A stretch of 64,000 nucleotides of DNA from Tribonema minus (GCA_017506865.1 JAFCMP010000401.1:372001-436000), one strand, 5' to 3'; positions 29,480 to 40,700 are shown, numbered from the stretch's first letter. Notes: generated from the sequence alone by a model not told the origin. Program-made: numbers and translations.

Positions 29480-30985
29480 TTGGCGCTGGCGTCAAAGCAG
29501 TGGGATGACCGCATTCAGTGGGTACTGGAGCGTTCCATGGGGTTTCAGCCTCGGGAGGTGACGTGGCAGCAGTTCAGCGAGGGGGAGGCGCGTTTTGTGC
29601 TGAGTGGCGCAGCACTCCAGCAGGCACGTCTGCCTGTTCGTCACGGTGGCCTGGGGGTGATCAGCGCTGCCCAAAACTCGCACGCCGCTTACACGGCATG
29701 CTGTGTGGCAGCACTGCCGGAGGCTCTAGCGGACAGAGCAGCGGTGCGGGGTCCAGGTGGGGGCGCGGAGGCAGCACTGCTGGCGCCGACGGAGGCGGCG
29801 GCGGTGCTGGATGTCCCCCTGGTGCACTCACTCACCGCAGCGCTTCAAGCTCTACGCGGCAAATTTGGCGCACACCTGGGGTACAAGGACGGGAAGCAGA
29901 CAGCAGTGCCACAGCACCTTTGGCAATTTTGTACAGCGGAAGGCGCGGACGCAGCCGCGGCGCAGGCGCCGCTGGCAGTTCGGGGGGGTGCGGGGCAATT
30001 CGGGGTGCAGGCGGAGCTCACCGAGCGGCTGGCGACAAAGAGCAGCGGGGACTTGCTGGTGAGCCTGAGCCGTCTTGCAGACCCGCACGTCCGCCGTCAA
30101 TCGGTTGCACGCTATAAATCGCAAGTGCACAAACACTCGATCGGCACGGCCTTCCTCAACGAACCGTTGTTCCACAGCCCGGCTGCTCCACTATTCGACG
30201 GCACCCTCTTTGAGTTTGCTCTCAGAAGGACGGTGGGGGTGGAGAAGGCAACTCGCACATGCCATTTGTGTGGAGCCGCGCGGGGGGGCAGCTTACACGC
30301 GCGATTCTGCCGCTCACCGGCGGCGAAAGGACACGACACTATAGTGCACAACGCACTGGTGAGGGCGCTGGCGGGGCTCTTGAAGCGGTACCTGAGGGTG
30401 CCGGTGACGCTGGAGTCCCACGTCCCGTTTGTGATCGGCGGGGTCAGGCACGACCCTGCCAAGCGCATGGACATTGTGCTACCACATGGGGCTTTCGGGG
30501 GGGGAGAAGGGGACAATGAGGAGAGCGGCCAGGAGGGGGAGCAGGGGGGCGCGCGGCCGCGAGAGCACATGCTGGACCTGAGCGTGGTTGAGGTGCAATG
30601 CGCTAGCCACGTCGCGAATGCCGTGCGAGACCCGAGCATCTGCACCACCAAGCGCGAGAAAGAAAAGAAGGACCACTATTCTGAGTTTTACGACCAGGAT
30701 TGCTATACCCTTGCCACTGTGGCTATCGGGTCCTTCGGCTTTCTCGGGAGGGAGGCAGTGAAGGTGGTGCAGGCAATGGCGAATGCATACGCGGCCCGTG
30801 AGTTCAGGGGCGAGGAGGGAGGCATCAGGTTTGCGGCTTTAGCGGCACATGCAAAGTCTTTCATTCGCGCAAGCTTGTCATCCGCATTGCAGATGGCTCT
30901 ATCCGTAAGGGTGAGGGCATACTTGGCTGCACGACCCAGCGACGCAGCGGCAGGGTTAGCAGGGGGGGGGTTTTGGGGGTCATGA
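29480..30985 (+). CDS. LINE reverse transcriptase C-terminus with restriction-like endonuclease
   Basis: About 501 codons without an initiating ATG, open from the preceding tail repeat, which fits 5' truncation. Residues 45-75 contain RLPVRHGGLGVISA and AAYTACCVAAL, typical of the region after the reverse transcriptase of LINEs. Near 260-280 a zinc knuckle reads CHLCGAARGGSLHARFC, followed by KGHDTIVHNAL. The restriction-like endonuclease core follows: RHDPAKRMDIVLP, then LDLSVVEVQC and KKDHYSEFYDQDCYTLATVA. The catalytic polymerase motif (YADD-like) is absent from this copy. The frame is otherwise uninterrupted, so insertion is recent. Confidence 0.8.
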   Translation: MALASKQWDDRIQWVLERSMGFQPREVTWQQFSEGEARFVLSGAALQQARLPVRHGGLGVISAAQNSHAAYTACCVAALPEALADRAAVRGPGGGAEAALLAPTEAAAVLDVPLVHSLTAALQALRGKFGAHLGYKDGKQTAVPQHLWQFCTAEGADAAAAQAPLAVRGGAGQFGVQAELTERLATKSSGDLLVSLSRLADPHVRRQSVARYKSQVHKHSIGTAFLNEPLFHSPAAPLFDGTLFEFALRRTVGVEKATRTCHLCGAARGGSLHARFCRSPAAKGHDTIVHNALVRALAGLLKRYLRVPVTLESHVPFVIGGVRHDPAKRMDIVLPHGAFGGGEGDNEESGQEGEQGGARPREHMLDLSVVEVQCASHVANAVRDPSICTTKREKEKKDHYSEFYDQDCYTLATVAIGSFGFLGREAVKVVQAMANAYAAREFRGEEGGIRFAALAAHAKSFIRASLSSALQMALSVRVRAYLAARPSDAAAGLAGGGFWGS

Positions 30986-31001
30986 GCGGAGCAACAGTGG
31001 A

Positions 31002-31130
31002 AGACCCCGGCGATGGCGTCGGGTGATTCTTAGACTTTATAGTAGTTACATTCCGGCCTACGTTCGGCGTTACGCAAGCCACACATACGGAGTTGCGATC
31101 CTTAGCACATAATAATAAAAGTAATAGTAG
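31002..31130 (+). repeat. LINE 3' tail, copy 2
   Basis: Starts 16 bases after the reading frame's stop. Differs from copy 1 at only a few positions. Confidence 0.85.
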
Positions 31131-31215
31131 AGCATGATGTACAAAAGCGTAAGAAGAGGATGGAGTTGCGATCCTAAGCGCATAATCATAAAAGTATTAG
31201 TAGAGCGGAGCAGCA

Positions 31216-31346
31216 ATGGCAGACCCCGACGATGACGTCGGGTGATGCTAAGACTTCATAGTTGTTATATTCTGGTCTACATTTGGCGTTACGCAAGCCA
31301 CACATATGGAGTTGCGATCCTTAGCGCATAATAATAAAAGTATTAA
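31216..31346 (+). repeat. LINE 3' tail, copy 3
   Basis: Older copy with about a dozen changes. In its hairpin the G-T pair of copies 1 and 2 is an A-T pair (CCCGACG with CGTCGGG), so the stem is kept. Confidence 0.8.
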
Positions 31347-31403
31347 AGCCCCGACGGAGGCCAGCTGTCAATGTACGCTCGATATGTCTGTCAGCCATGC
31401 TTC

Positions 31404-32824
31404 TCAAAGCAGGCCCTTTCCTAACAATGCTGACACTGGGCGCGCTACGCTGCCCAGCATTGCGCCCCCCCTCACATAAGCTTGAATGCGCTCCGCCAGC
31501 TCCGGCGCAAGCGGCCTGCTTAGAGTGGCAGCTGTCTGCTTCTTGGCAAAGGCAAATCTACTCTTGATCTGCGCCTCACTGCCTCCTGAGCACAGAGTCG
31601 AGTGCTTCGCCAACTCCTTAATGAACTGCTCCATCTTGGCTCCGAGGCGCCCGTAGGATTCCTGCACAAAGGGTACGAAGACCCACGAGGTGCTCAGCGC
31701 ACCATCGTGGTAGGCAATTTTCCTGCTCGCCCACGCTGGCAGTGTGGCCATGCGCATTGGCAGCATTCACCTTGCCTGCCTAACCCTAACCCTATATTTC
31801 GCTGCAGTTTGGGCACGCACGGTAGAGTCGAGGACAATGCCTTTGTTGCGGTACGTGTCGCTGAAGTGCAGGCAGCCGGGGTCGATCACTATGTCGCCAC
31901 GAAGTCCCGGGAGCGTAAAGACGCTCGCTTCCTTGTTCCGTACGGTTGACACGTGGTGAGCACGCAGCAGTCGCTGGAGGCACCGCTTTTCAGCTGTGTG
32001 AGTGGCGTCGTGGCCTCGTATGTACTGTGCCTTGCAGCTGACAGCGTGTGCGCACGTCGGCTGCTCTGGGTTTCGAGCGCTGCACTGGAACGGCACATCG
32101 CACCTTCGATCCCTCAGCCATCCACAAAAAGTGTCAAAAGCAGCATTGTCGTTGCTGATGTGGTGGACATCGGTGCCTCCCCATGCGGAACGCGGCGCCA
32201 CGACATGGCGCTCGACGCATGTTGGCTGCGTAGCTGTGCGAGAACGGTTTGGTCCGCACTGCGGCGCTCCTTGTCCCCTCTCTTGAGATCGCTGATCAGA
32301 TCGACCTCGAACTGCTGTTGGATAACGGCCGACAGGCTCGCCTGCAGGTGGTGCGTGAAGTGCTTCTTCCGCCTGCGCGGCTTTGGCTCACGCATGAGCT
32401 CATGCTCCCGCTGCCGTGCTGTCAAGTCTGCTGCCGGGTCGTTGCGGTCGCTGCTACTGTCCACTGGACCCCCCCCTGCGCTAATTGTGGTTTTAGCGGG
32501 CGCAGGGTGAGTAGTGGCAGCAGGAACGGTCGCACTTTTGTCGTCGTGGTCGGCAACGTCATCCTCACCGGTGGGGCCTGAACTGTCGCGGGCTGTCTCC
32601 GAGTCAGTACGTGTACTCACGGTGGTTGCGAGGTAAATGGCATCAACAGCGGTCGAGAATGCGGCGCTGTTGTCAGTAGCCCACTCTAGCAACGGCGCTG
32701 GCAGCCGCTTCTCCAGTGCCTCTCGTGTCGATTCGCCGCCACTGGATTCGATCACTCTCACTGAGTATCTCAGCGTCTCCAACACTGGCGGCAGCATCTC
32801 GCCACCGTCGTCGTCCACGAGCAA
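31404..32824 (-). mobile_element. Older RLE-type LINE remnant (C-terminal part)
   Basis: On the minus strand, pieces in two phases encode the end of a LINE protein. 32824-32114 carries a Lys/Arg-rich stretch and RSQHASSAMSWRRVPHGEAP. 32201-31767 carries a Cys/His cluster (CAHAVSCKAQYIRGHDATH, the RHD-like endonuclease entry) and LRGDIVIDPG. 31766-31404 carries FVPFVQESYGRLG, a common C-terminal signature of these families. There is one frame change near 32150 and one in-frame TGA at 31767-31769. It belongs to a different family from the LINE at 29.5 kb and has no recognisable tail. Confidence 0.6.
31780..31795. repeat. Telomere-like word inside the LINE remnant
   Basis: CTAACCCTAACCCTATA on the plus strand, just over two TTAGGG units, within the coding part of the older LINE. 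Similar short words occur at 17724-17735 and 55173-55182. Confidence 0.6.
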
Positions 32825-32968
32825 CGGGGGCCTGATGGCTGCCGCCCATGTCCCACAAGTGATCCTCCACCCCTCCTCCAGCGCACCCCCCTAGCATGCC
32901 TGTGTACCAGTGTGAAAGAGGCAATCATGTTGTCACACGGTGGTTAGGGAGAGTCAGGGGGACATATA

Positions 32969-33900
32969 CTGTACCATGAGTCCCATAATTTATTCAACCA
33001 TTCACGATTGCAGTGCAATAACAGTTGTATACAGAAAATCTCATGGTCCATCCATTTATGAAATGTGTTAATCAGTGTGTGAGGAACACGCGCGCAAAAT
33101 CTTATGGTTTTTTTAAGCAAGTTCCGGGAACCTGCGCAGAACTTTCTGAAGAGCTTTTGAATCCATGTTATAGCGTGCACTGACGCGGCCTCGCGTGTCG
33201 CGCTTATAGCTCCTACACTCCCCTAGGACGTCATCGTTACCACAGCTGCTTCTTGGTTGCCCCCATGATGTGGCACCAGCGATGTAGCGATGACTTGAGC
33301 ACCCCAGCGGCCTTAGACCACCTCCTGATGTTGCGTCGTTTGTCAGGCGGTACCGCAGCACAGACCCCATCCCACACTTCAGGAGTCAGGGCACTAGGAC
33401 GGCCGGTGTGTTTGCCCCTGGACAGGTCCGCTGCGCCAAAGGTAGCTAGCTATCTGCTGCTTGTAAGAGGTGAAGATACGCCACGCGGTGGCCTTGCTGC
33501 GCCGCCTCGCCCGATATACTTTCGCTATTGCTCCCCTCACCTGGCTCAATTTTGCAGCTTGCATGTCACAAACCAGCAGACCCCTCTGGGCCGTGGTGAT
33601 CTGCCTGTCCCTTGCGCTGTCAGGGCGGCGCTCTGGGGTAGTAGCATCCTACTGCATGCCCGGCTGCCGCCAGGGCGGCGTGTGCCGAGCCTGGTAGGCG
33701 CCACCAAGTGGGACGTGCTTTTTGCGAAGACGCCCGCCAAAATTCAATACTTTGTTGATCTTGGACAACTTGAAGTTTGGTACAGATAGACCTTGAAGTT
33801 GGCTATGACATAAGCGGAGGGTGGCGCGTCAGATTATTCCTGGCAGTAACTATTGTTGGTACCGTGCATGACTTCATAAATTATGGGACTAATGGGACAG
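32969..33900 (-). mobile_element. Mariner-type DNA transposon, decayed (932 bp)
   Basis: The ends form an inverted repeat: CTGTACCATGAGTCCCATAA at 32969, and the reverse complement of the right end reads CTGTCCCATTAGTCCCATAA, with matching TTTAT beyond. Between about 33130 and 33700 the minus strand encodes a mariner-like helix-turn-helix region in pieces: RRRSKATAWRIFTSYKQQ, then THRPSALTPEVWDGVCAAVP and DKRRNIRRWSKAAGVLKSSL. These correspond to the two DNA-binding helices of plant-type mariner transposases. Two or more frame changes separate the pieces, and the catalytic DDD region is missing, so the copy is dead and internally deleted. TA precedes the left end; no TA follows the right end. 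Confidence 0.7.
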
Positions 33901-35160
33901 AAGAAGCAGCTGCACTTGCGTTAGCATGCTGTTAAAAAGTAACTGCTGTACCAGCGTGATTAGCGGCAACTAACTCCGGCCGGCCGCGTGCGCGCGCACG
34001 CCCCCGCATATCGTACTGAATGACAAGTGCGAGTGCTGAGCACATGTGCCATGCTCAGCAGCAGCCAAACGCAGCTGCAGCGGCCTGCTGATACATCTAT
34101 AGGCTTGCAGGCGGTTGTGCAGCGGCGCTTCGTGAACTAATATGTGGAAACGCCACCAAGTGCACCGAATCGCAAGACTTGGATGGATTTGTGCAGTGCC
34201 GGCCGTCCTCGCGCACCAAGACCTGCACCAAGGCGTTTGACACAGGGGCACGTGACAGGGCCGGGTAAAGCCAAGTGACAACAATATATTTACACCCGCT
34301 GCCACTCTGCAAGCCAGCCACACATGCATATGTATTTGGCGTCTTTAGCCGTTACAGCGTTGAGGTTGTCAGCTGCACGCGATGGCACTGCGTGTCCGCC
34401 GATGTACCGAGCTGTGCCACGCTCAACTGTTGTAGATGATGCGCATGATGCCCTCAGCGGTGCTCCTGCACATTGGGCAAGTGCTGATTGCCTGCACATG
34501 GTTCCCAAGAGACATGCAGCACAAGAACGCGAGTTGAGTGCTGGTGTCAATCACAACACAGTTCTGGAGTGCGTACAATTCAACGGGCGCCACATTGTGT
34601 TTGTATGCGAGCACGTGCGTGCATCTCAACATCACCAGTTTGTACTCTTGCTCCTAGGGTTGCCAAGGCCAGATGTGAGCGTGTGCGCCAAACGCATGTG
34701 TGCATTTAGTGACTGTCACTGGCAGGCTGTTACGGCGGAGTCACTACAACAGCTTGCGACGCACAAGCACTGCTGCTGCTGTTCAACTGCTGCAAGCATA
34801 TCTGAACGCCATAATGCACATGTCAGTAGGTGCGTTTCTGCGTGCGTGCCTACGCATTTGCACATATGAATGTACAATGAAGCGCTGCGCGGCCAAGCAT
34901 GCATGCACACACACAGGCAAATGGTACCAGTTGCAAGCCTCAATGCCTCACCTCCTGCAGCTTCGCACAATCCTTGCACAGCACGCAGCGGCCACACGGG
35001 GTAGTAACGTGGCACCGAGTTGGTCGATGCACAACTACGCCTGGCCTCGCTCTCTCTCGCGCCGGCTGGGCGCGACCGCAAGTACCTCTGCCAAGCCGGA
35101 GTGTCGGCCGAGCCGCGGCTTTGGAGGATTTGAATTGGCGATGGAGGCTGCTCCGCCAAC
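33901..35160. other. No convincing gene
   Basis: Several frames of 100-180 codons on both strands lack any motif and overlap each other. Rich in TGCACATG-type words. Confidence 0.4.
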
Positions 35161-36954
35161 TCACATGCGAGTGCATGCGCGCGCTGCTGTACGCAGGCAC
35201 GTGCAGCTGGCCGCTGCCACTGTGGTAAGGCCTAAAACCACATACCCATAAGCGGCGTGGATACGGCAGAACAAGGGCTGCAAAAAGCACGCCAGCAGCA
35301 CCAAAGCCCCTGTTACCCAGTACTCCGCCCACACTTGCGCTGCCATGTCTGCAATCCTGCTAGGAGCCACGTACAACATGGCTTTAAAGCCTGGCAACCA
35401 CAGCGACTTGTGCGCCTGCATGGCGCCCACCACCGCCGCGCACACGCCTGCCGAGCCGAGGGTCCTCCTGTTGTCGTCGTTGACAGCAAGGTTAATCACG
35501 GCCACTAGTCCCCGGTGCTGCACTTCGCTGCTGGACAAGTGGGCCTGCATGGCGCCCACCACCGCCGCGCACGCGCCTGCAGAGCCGAGGGTCCTCCTGT
35601 TGTCGTCGTTATTGGCAGCAAGGTTTGCCACGGCCCACGCTCCATACTGCTGCACTTTGCTGTTGGACACGTGGGCCTGCATGGCGCCCACCACCGCCGC
35701 GCACGCGCCTGCCGAGCCGAGGGTCCTCCCGTTGTCGTCGTTGGCAGCAAGGTTAACCACGGCCACTAGTCCCCGGTGCTGCACTTCGCTGCTGGACAAG
35801 CGGGCCTGCATTGCGCCCAGCACCGCCGCGCACGCGCGTGCAGAGCCGAGGGTCCTCCTGTTGTCGTCGTTATTGGCAGCAAGGTTCGCCACGGCCCACG
35901 CTCCATACTGCTGCACTTCGCTGTTGGACACGTGGGCCTGCATGGCGCCCACCACCGCCGCGCACACGCCTGCCGAGCCGAGGGTCCTCCCGTTTTCGTC
36001 GTTGGCAGCAAGGATAACCACGGCCACTAGTCCCCGGTGCTGCACTTCGCTGCTGGACAAGTGGGCCTGCATTGCGCCCAGCACCGCCGCGCACGCGCCT
36101 GCAGAGCCGAGGGTCCTCCTGTTGTCGTCGTTATTGGCAGCAAGGTTCGCCACGGCCCACGCTCCATACTGCTGCACTTCGCTGCTGGACAAGTGGGCCT
36201 GCATTGCGCCCACCACCGCCGCGCACGCGCCTGCAGAGCCGAGGGTCCTCCTGTTGTCGTCGTTATTGGCAGCAAGGTTCGCCACGGCCCACGCTCCATA
36301 CTGCTGCACTTCGCTGTTGGACACGTGGGCCTGCATGGCGCCCACCACCGCCGCGCACGCGCCTGCAGAGCCGAGGGTCCTCCTGTTGTCGTCGTTATTG
36401 GCAGCAAGGTTCGCCACGGCCCACGCTCCATACTGCCGCACTTCGCTGTTGGACACGTGGGCCTGCATGGCGCCCACCACCGCCGCGCACGCGCCTGCCG
36501 AGCCGAGGGTCCTCCCGTTGTCGTCGTTGGCAGCAAGGTTAACCACGGCCACTAGTCCCCGGTGCTGCACTTCGCTGCTGGACAAGTGGGCCTGCATTGC
36601 GCCCAGCACCGCCGCGCACGCGCCTGCAGAGCCGAGGGTCCTCCTGTTCTCGTCGTTTTTGGCAGCAAGGATCGCCACGGCCCACGCTCCATGCTGCTGC
36701 ACTTCGCTGTTGGGCACGTGGGCCTGCATAGCAGCAACTATCTCGCCAGCTGCCTGTGGGCTGCCAGTGGTCTGTTCGGCATACTGCCTCATCAGCTCCA
36801 CCACTTTGCCCACGTCCACCGCAGCCGCAGCCGCAGCGGACACTCCAGCGAGTGCCACGAACAGCACCAAAGTAAGCATCCAGGCGCTCACTCTGCCTCT
36901 GCGCGCTGCTGAGCCACAGCTGGGCCAGCTGGCGTAGTGCCACCCACTTGTCAT
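35161..36954 (-). CDS. Armadillo-repeat protein with signal peptide and C-terminal membrane segments
   Basis: 597 residues from the ATG at 36954; an upstream ATG at 37131 would bury the signal. Residues about 26-45 (MLTLVLFVALAGVSAAAAAA) form a signal peptide. Ten Armadillo-like repeats of 43-44 residues follow, in two alternating types, one with EVQQYGAWAVANLAANNDDN and one with EVQHRGLVAVVNLAANDDN, each ending RTLGSAGACAAVVGAMQAH. Repeat 5 is a hybrid of the two types. The C-terminus has two hydrophobic segments (GALVLLACFLQPLFC and YVVLGLTTVAAASC). The repeats would thus be lumenal or extracellular, which is unusual because Armadillo repeats are normally cytosolic. Near-identical DNA in the repeats means recent expansion. 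Confidence 0.75.
   Translation of the reverse strand: MTSGWHYASWPSCGSAARRGRVSAWMLTLVLFVALAGVSAAAAAAVDVGKVVELMRQYAEQTTGSPQAAGEIVAAMQAHVPNSEVQQHGAWAVAILAAKNDENRRTLGSAGACAAVLGAMQAHLSSSEVQHRGLVAVVNLAANDDNGRTLGSAGACAAVVGAMQAHVSNSEVRQYGAWAVANLAANNDDNRRTLGSAGACAAVVGAMQAHVSNSEVQQYGAWAVANLAANNDDNRRTLGSAGACAAVVGAMQAHLSSSEVQQYGAWAVANLAANNDDNRRTLGSAGACAAVLGAMQAHLSSSEVQHRGLVAVVILAANDENGRTLGSAGVCAAVVGAMQAHVSNSEVQQYGAWAVANLAANNDDNRRTLGSARACAAVLGAMQARLSSSEVQHRGLVAVVNLAANDDNGRTLGSAGACAAVVGAMQAHVSNSKVQQYGAWAVANLAANNDDNRRTLGSAGACAAVVGAMQAHLSSSEVQHRGLVAVINLAVNDDNRRTLGSAGVCAAVVGAMQAHKSLWLPGFKAMLYVAPSRIADMAAQVWAEYWVTGALVLLACFLQPLFCRIHAAYGYVVLGLTTVAAASCTCLRTAARACTRM
35470..36735. repeat. Coding tandem repeat, about 130-bp unit in 261-bp dimers
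   Basis: DNA of the Armadillo repeats. The dimer spacing is exactly 261 bp at several points. Because of the composition, several frames are open on both strands. Confidence 0.9.
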
Positions 36955-37706
36955 GGCTACGAGCCTGATCCTGACGCCGCAGTTGCTGCTGCCTGCACGT
37001 TGCCTCTGAGACCCTAGCAACCAACACCAGAGACCTTGGAGGTTGGCGTTACTTTCGTGTACGAAATAACTGCACGCTGGAACTCTCGGCGCTCGAGAGT
37101 CTGGAGTTGTCGAGAGACAGACCCCGACCAACAGAGTTGTTCTGAGAACAACAGGAGCTGTTCTGGCACACTACTCGCTGGTCGCACACCTGGCTCTTGT
37201 GGAGGGGAGCATAGCGCGCAGGACTGTGAGTTTCAGGTCAGGCACTGCATAGGATCAGCGTAAGCCGGCTAGTTTTATTGACTGCTGGAAAGACTTCTGC
37301 TGTGGTACTTTGGCTGCAGTTCAAATCCTATGCTGCAGGCGGTCATGACGGTGCCTCAGCATGTTGTGATGTACTTGCGCTATGCTTACGCAGGTAGCGT
37401 GCACACATGCCTAGGTAACCCGCCGCTTGGTGACCTCTAAACACACGCGCAGTGGGCTTGGGCTGCGCTAGGCTAGCGGCGGCGTGTGCTCTTGAGCACT
37501 CTTGCGCTGAGATGGAGGCAGCGTTAGCAGCATGACAAACACTGCAAGACCTGTGCGCATACACACCTCCACGCCATTTCGGAACGAGAATGTGTACATT
37601 TCCCTGCAGGCACACACGTGCCTCGCTTTACAGCATTTGTCATGTGTGCACCGGTGCCAAACTCTTGCGCTCACGGAAGGTGCTCAAGCACGTGTCACCT
37701 CGCATA
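36955..37706. other. No feature seen
   Basis: Promoter side of the ARM gene and 3' side of the minus-strand septin. Only short frames. Confidence 0.45.
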
Positions 37707-40700
37707 TTACCACACACCCAGTGCCCTGTCATCCAACAGAACGTCACAGCCCCCGCTGTTGAAGTCGCAGTCCCACTGCACCTCCGCCGCCCCCCCCCGC
37801 CGCCCCGCAGCACCATCCAGCTGCGCTATGATGCGGTCATACACAGCCTGCGTGCTCTGGTCCACGTGCATGAAGCCCAGCTCAAAGAGCATGATGCGCA
37901 GCGCCAGCGTGTCGGAGTGCATGGGGTTGAAGGCCTGGGCACTGCCCCACGCGTACTCTCGGGTGGGCCAGGCTGCGGGCTCGACACTAAACAGGCGCTT
38001 GAATGCAGCCGTGTCCTCTGTTGGCGAGGACACCACCGCAAAGACTCCATGGTCAGGCCGGCAAAGGCCGTAACGGCTCTCGTACTTCTCCCAGAGTTCC
38101 GCGGGAAAGCTGCAGGCAGAGCAGTTGCCAGCGCGCAGCGTCGTGGTTTCAGTCAGCAATATGTTCGCAAGAACCCAGCTGTGTGCTGAACGCTGAGCAA
38201 ACGCATCGCTGCAGCTGGCATCAGGCACAGTGACCTCACTGCCTGTAACATACTGCTTGAAAAGTTGCATGCTGCTGTCACAGTTTTCAGACTGTTTCCT
38301 TGCACGCATATCCAGCGTTGATCACGTTCACCGCAGCCAGCTGGGTAGATCGGCAGTGCCAGCACAAGCCCTCACTAGCACCTGGTAAAGGCAATACCGT
38401 TACTTGCGTCAATGAGCAGGCGTCTGTGGTTGCCCACCTGAAAAAAGGGGATGCTGTGCCACCACTTGTGCTGTTCTTAGCACCGGCAGCCTTAGCGCGG
38501 CCGTTGACAGGCCCGCTAGCAGCTGCAGGGTCCAGAATGGTGGGTCTGAAGCTTTTGAGCTCTTTGACGGACATGGTGTCGCTCTTGGCAATGATTGGGA
38601 TCACATTGACGTACTTGCGCAGCGCTTCCACGTAGGCAACGTCGATGCCGCGGTAGCGGTGGGGGGATATGAAATACAGGCAAACATCGAAGCGCGTGTC
38701 CTTGGAGATGTCCACCTGCGCACGGGCAGAGATCAGCAATGCGATGTTTTGCCACCACATGTGAGTTTTCACGTCAAAGCATCACGCGAGTCGCTCAAGG
38801 TTGCGACCAACTGGAGGCGCAGCCGCATACTCATAGGCCGCCTGCAGTGCTAGTGCAAATTAAGGTGCTCTGGTAGTACATGCAGACCGTCAATTCCCCA
38901 GAGAATCTGGGACACGGTCATTGCCGCACCTTGCGGCTTTGGATGCAAGTTCATTTCATACTTTTGGTCACAAGGGTGTGTGATGCAGGCGGTGGGAGCA
39001 GAACACGAAGATGATCTTGACTAGGATAAAGCACTTGGCCAACCTTAAGTCACTGTTTTGGCTTCAAATTGGACAGTTTAACTACGTACTTGACCAATGT
39101 CAAAGCTAGCCGATTTCTGCTATCAACTTTGCATCGCTAGAGAATACCTAAAATGCAAGTTCAGTAGTCTGTTGGCATAACTATGGCGGCCGTGTGTATC
39201 ATGCTGCGTTTATGCATGCTTCTCGTTTGGCACGTAAGCACACCTGCACTCCCCTGTCTCGTGCCCATTTCACATGCTTGTTCCATAGCAAGTGCTGCTC
39301 CTTCACGTGGTTAGCAACCACGTTGATGCTGTTCATGACGTTGACATCGTCACCATAGCCGGGAGTGTCCTGCACCAGCAACGGACACGCAAACGCAGGC
39401 ATGTCAAGTACACACAACACTCCCACACGGCGTCAGCCGGCGTGGTCAGTGAACAGGCTCGACCCAAACTGCTTGCTTCCTGAACATCGCATTGGACAGC
39501 GTTCGGTTCGAACGACCTGCAGCTCAGTGACCCGCAAGCCACACACAAACACAAGCACACATGAGAGCCAGCGATCCACCAACTTAAAGTGCCCGCAGGA
39601 TGATCGTCAACTTCTGGACTGGCACGTGCTGTTGCAAGTGCAGATTAGTGCCGCTAAATGAAGCGGTTAGCCAGGCTACACCTAGCACAAACTGCAGCTG
39701 TTTGCACACCCAGAGTGCACGCAAAATGCAGCAGGTTGAGGTCTCCTTTTGCGGGCCATGCTGAGTCTCGTGAACTGCCGGCGTGCACAGCACTCGGCTG
39801 CACTGACGCCGGCGTGCGTTGAGCGCCTAGCAGTAGTACGTGGCACTGCACGAGTAAACACAGCACTAGCCGTCCGAGGCCGGCGACAGTAACTCCCTAT
39901 ACTTTTGCTGTGGGACACATGCTTGTTTTGTCTGATTGAGCAGCATGAGCCCACACATGACACGGCGCACCTGAAGGAAGTAGTTAACCTGAATCTTGTC
40001 GCAATGTGGCTCCGGGTATGTGACACTGAACTCCTGCTGCAGACGGTGCCTCAGTCCGGCGTCAACAAAGTCCTCTAGGCGCGTCTTTGGGTGCTCGTCC
40101 AGTTGGGCATCGCCCTGGTGGGACTGGGTGTAACTTCTGAACAAGTTGCCCATCATGGTGGTCTTGCCAAGCCCGGACTCGCCCGCCAGCAGCAGGCGAT
40201 AGTTCACGACTTTGGCTGGCTTCTCGAACATGCCACAGCCGCCCAGCCCTGCCAGTTCTGCCATGCGCTGCAGTCTGTACTTGGGCGTCCTCATGTGTAG
40301 TTTGAAGGTGTCAATCTGGGCCTGTGATGGCGTTGCATCTCCCCATATGACAGAAATCTGCCCAGAGGAGGGCGGACAACAGGTGCAGCTGATGTCAGTG
40401 ACATCAGTTCGCAAGTTCAAAACACGGAGTACTTTATTTTTGTGAAACAGTCATTGCAGTAGCAGGCCATGTGTGTGTGTAAGAAAAGGGTAGCATATGT
40501 CCCGACTCACATGTGTACCTTGGTTTACGTGTACTTGTAGTTGCACTCTTCGGCGTGCAAAAAGATCACAAGAAGGGTGTTATGTGCCCGCTCGGTCTGT
40601 AGATTGCTGTGTGGTGGAGTACGGCATGGCCTGCGTGCTACCAAGTTATGGAATATATGTATGCTAGATGACGGCGCCAACCAAAAAGGGTACGGGGGAC

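Larger units (their letters stand above)
29349..31346 (+). mobile_element. RLE-type LINE, 5'-truncated, with repeated 3' tails
   Basis: A non-LTR retrotransposon C-terminal reading frame lies between copies of one roughly 130-bp tail sequence: at 29349-29478 before it, at 31002-31130 after it, and again at 31216-31346, with a partial tail at 31160-31210. Each tail starts with a CCCGGCG-ATGG-CGTCGGG hairpin and ends in AATAATAAAAGTATTA. The arrangement fits repeated insertion of 5'-truncated copies at or next to an existing tail. The endonuclease is the restriction-like type, whose families (R2, NeSL, CRE) often choose fixed targets. Confidence 0.75.

Noticed and set aside
29349-31130. LTR retrotransposon suggested by direct repeats around a reading frame
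   Set aside because: The frame is a LINE C-terminus with restriction-like endonuclease. The repeats lack LTR ends and match 3' tails, with a third copy in tandem.
34324-35251. Two 180-codon plus-strand frames
   Set aside because: Cys/His-rich by composition, overlapping frames on the other strand, no motif or splice pattern.
35345-36937. 530-codon frame antisense to the Armadillo gene
   Set aside because: A shadow of the repeated coding DNA. The Armadillo frame has a signal peptide, proper repeats and membrane segments; the antisense frame has no motif.
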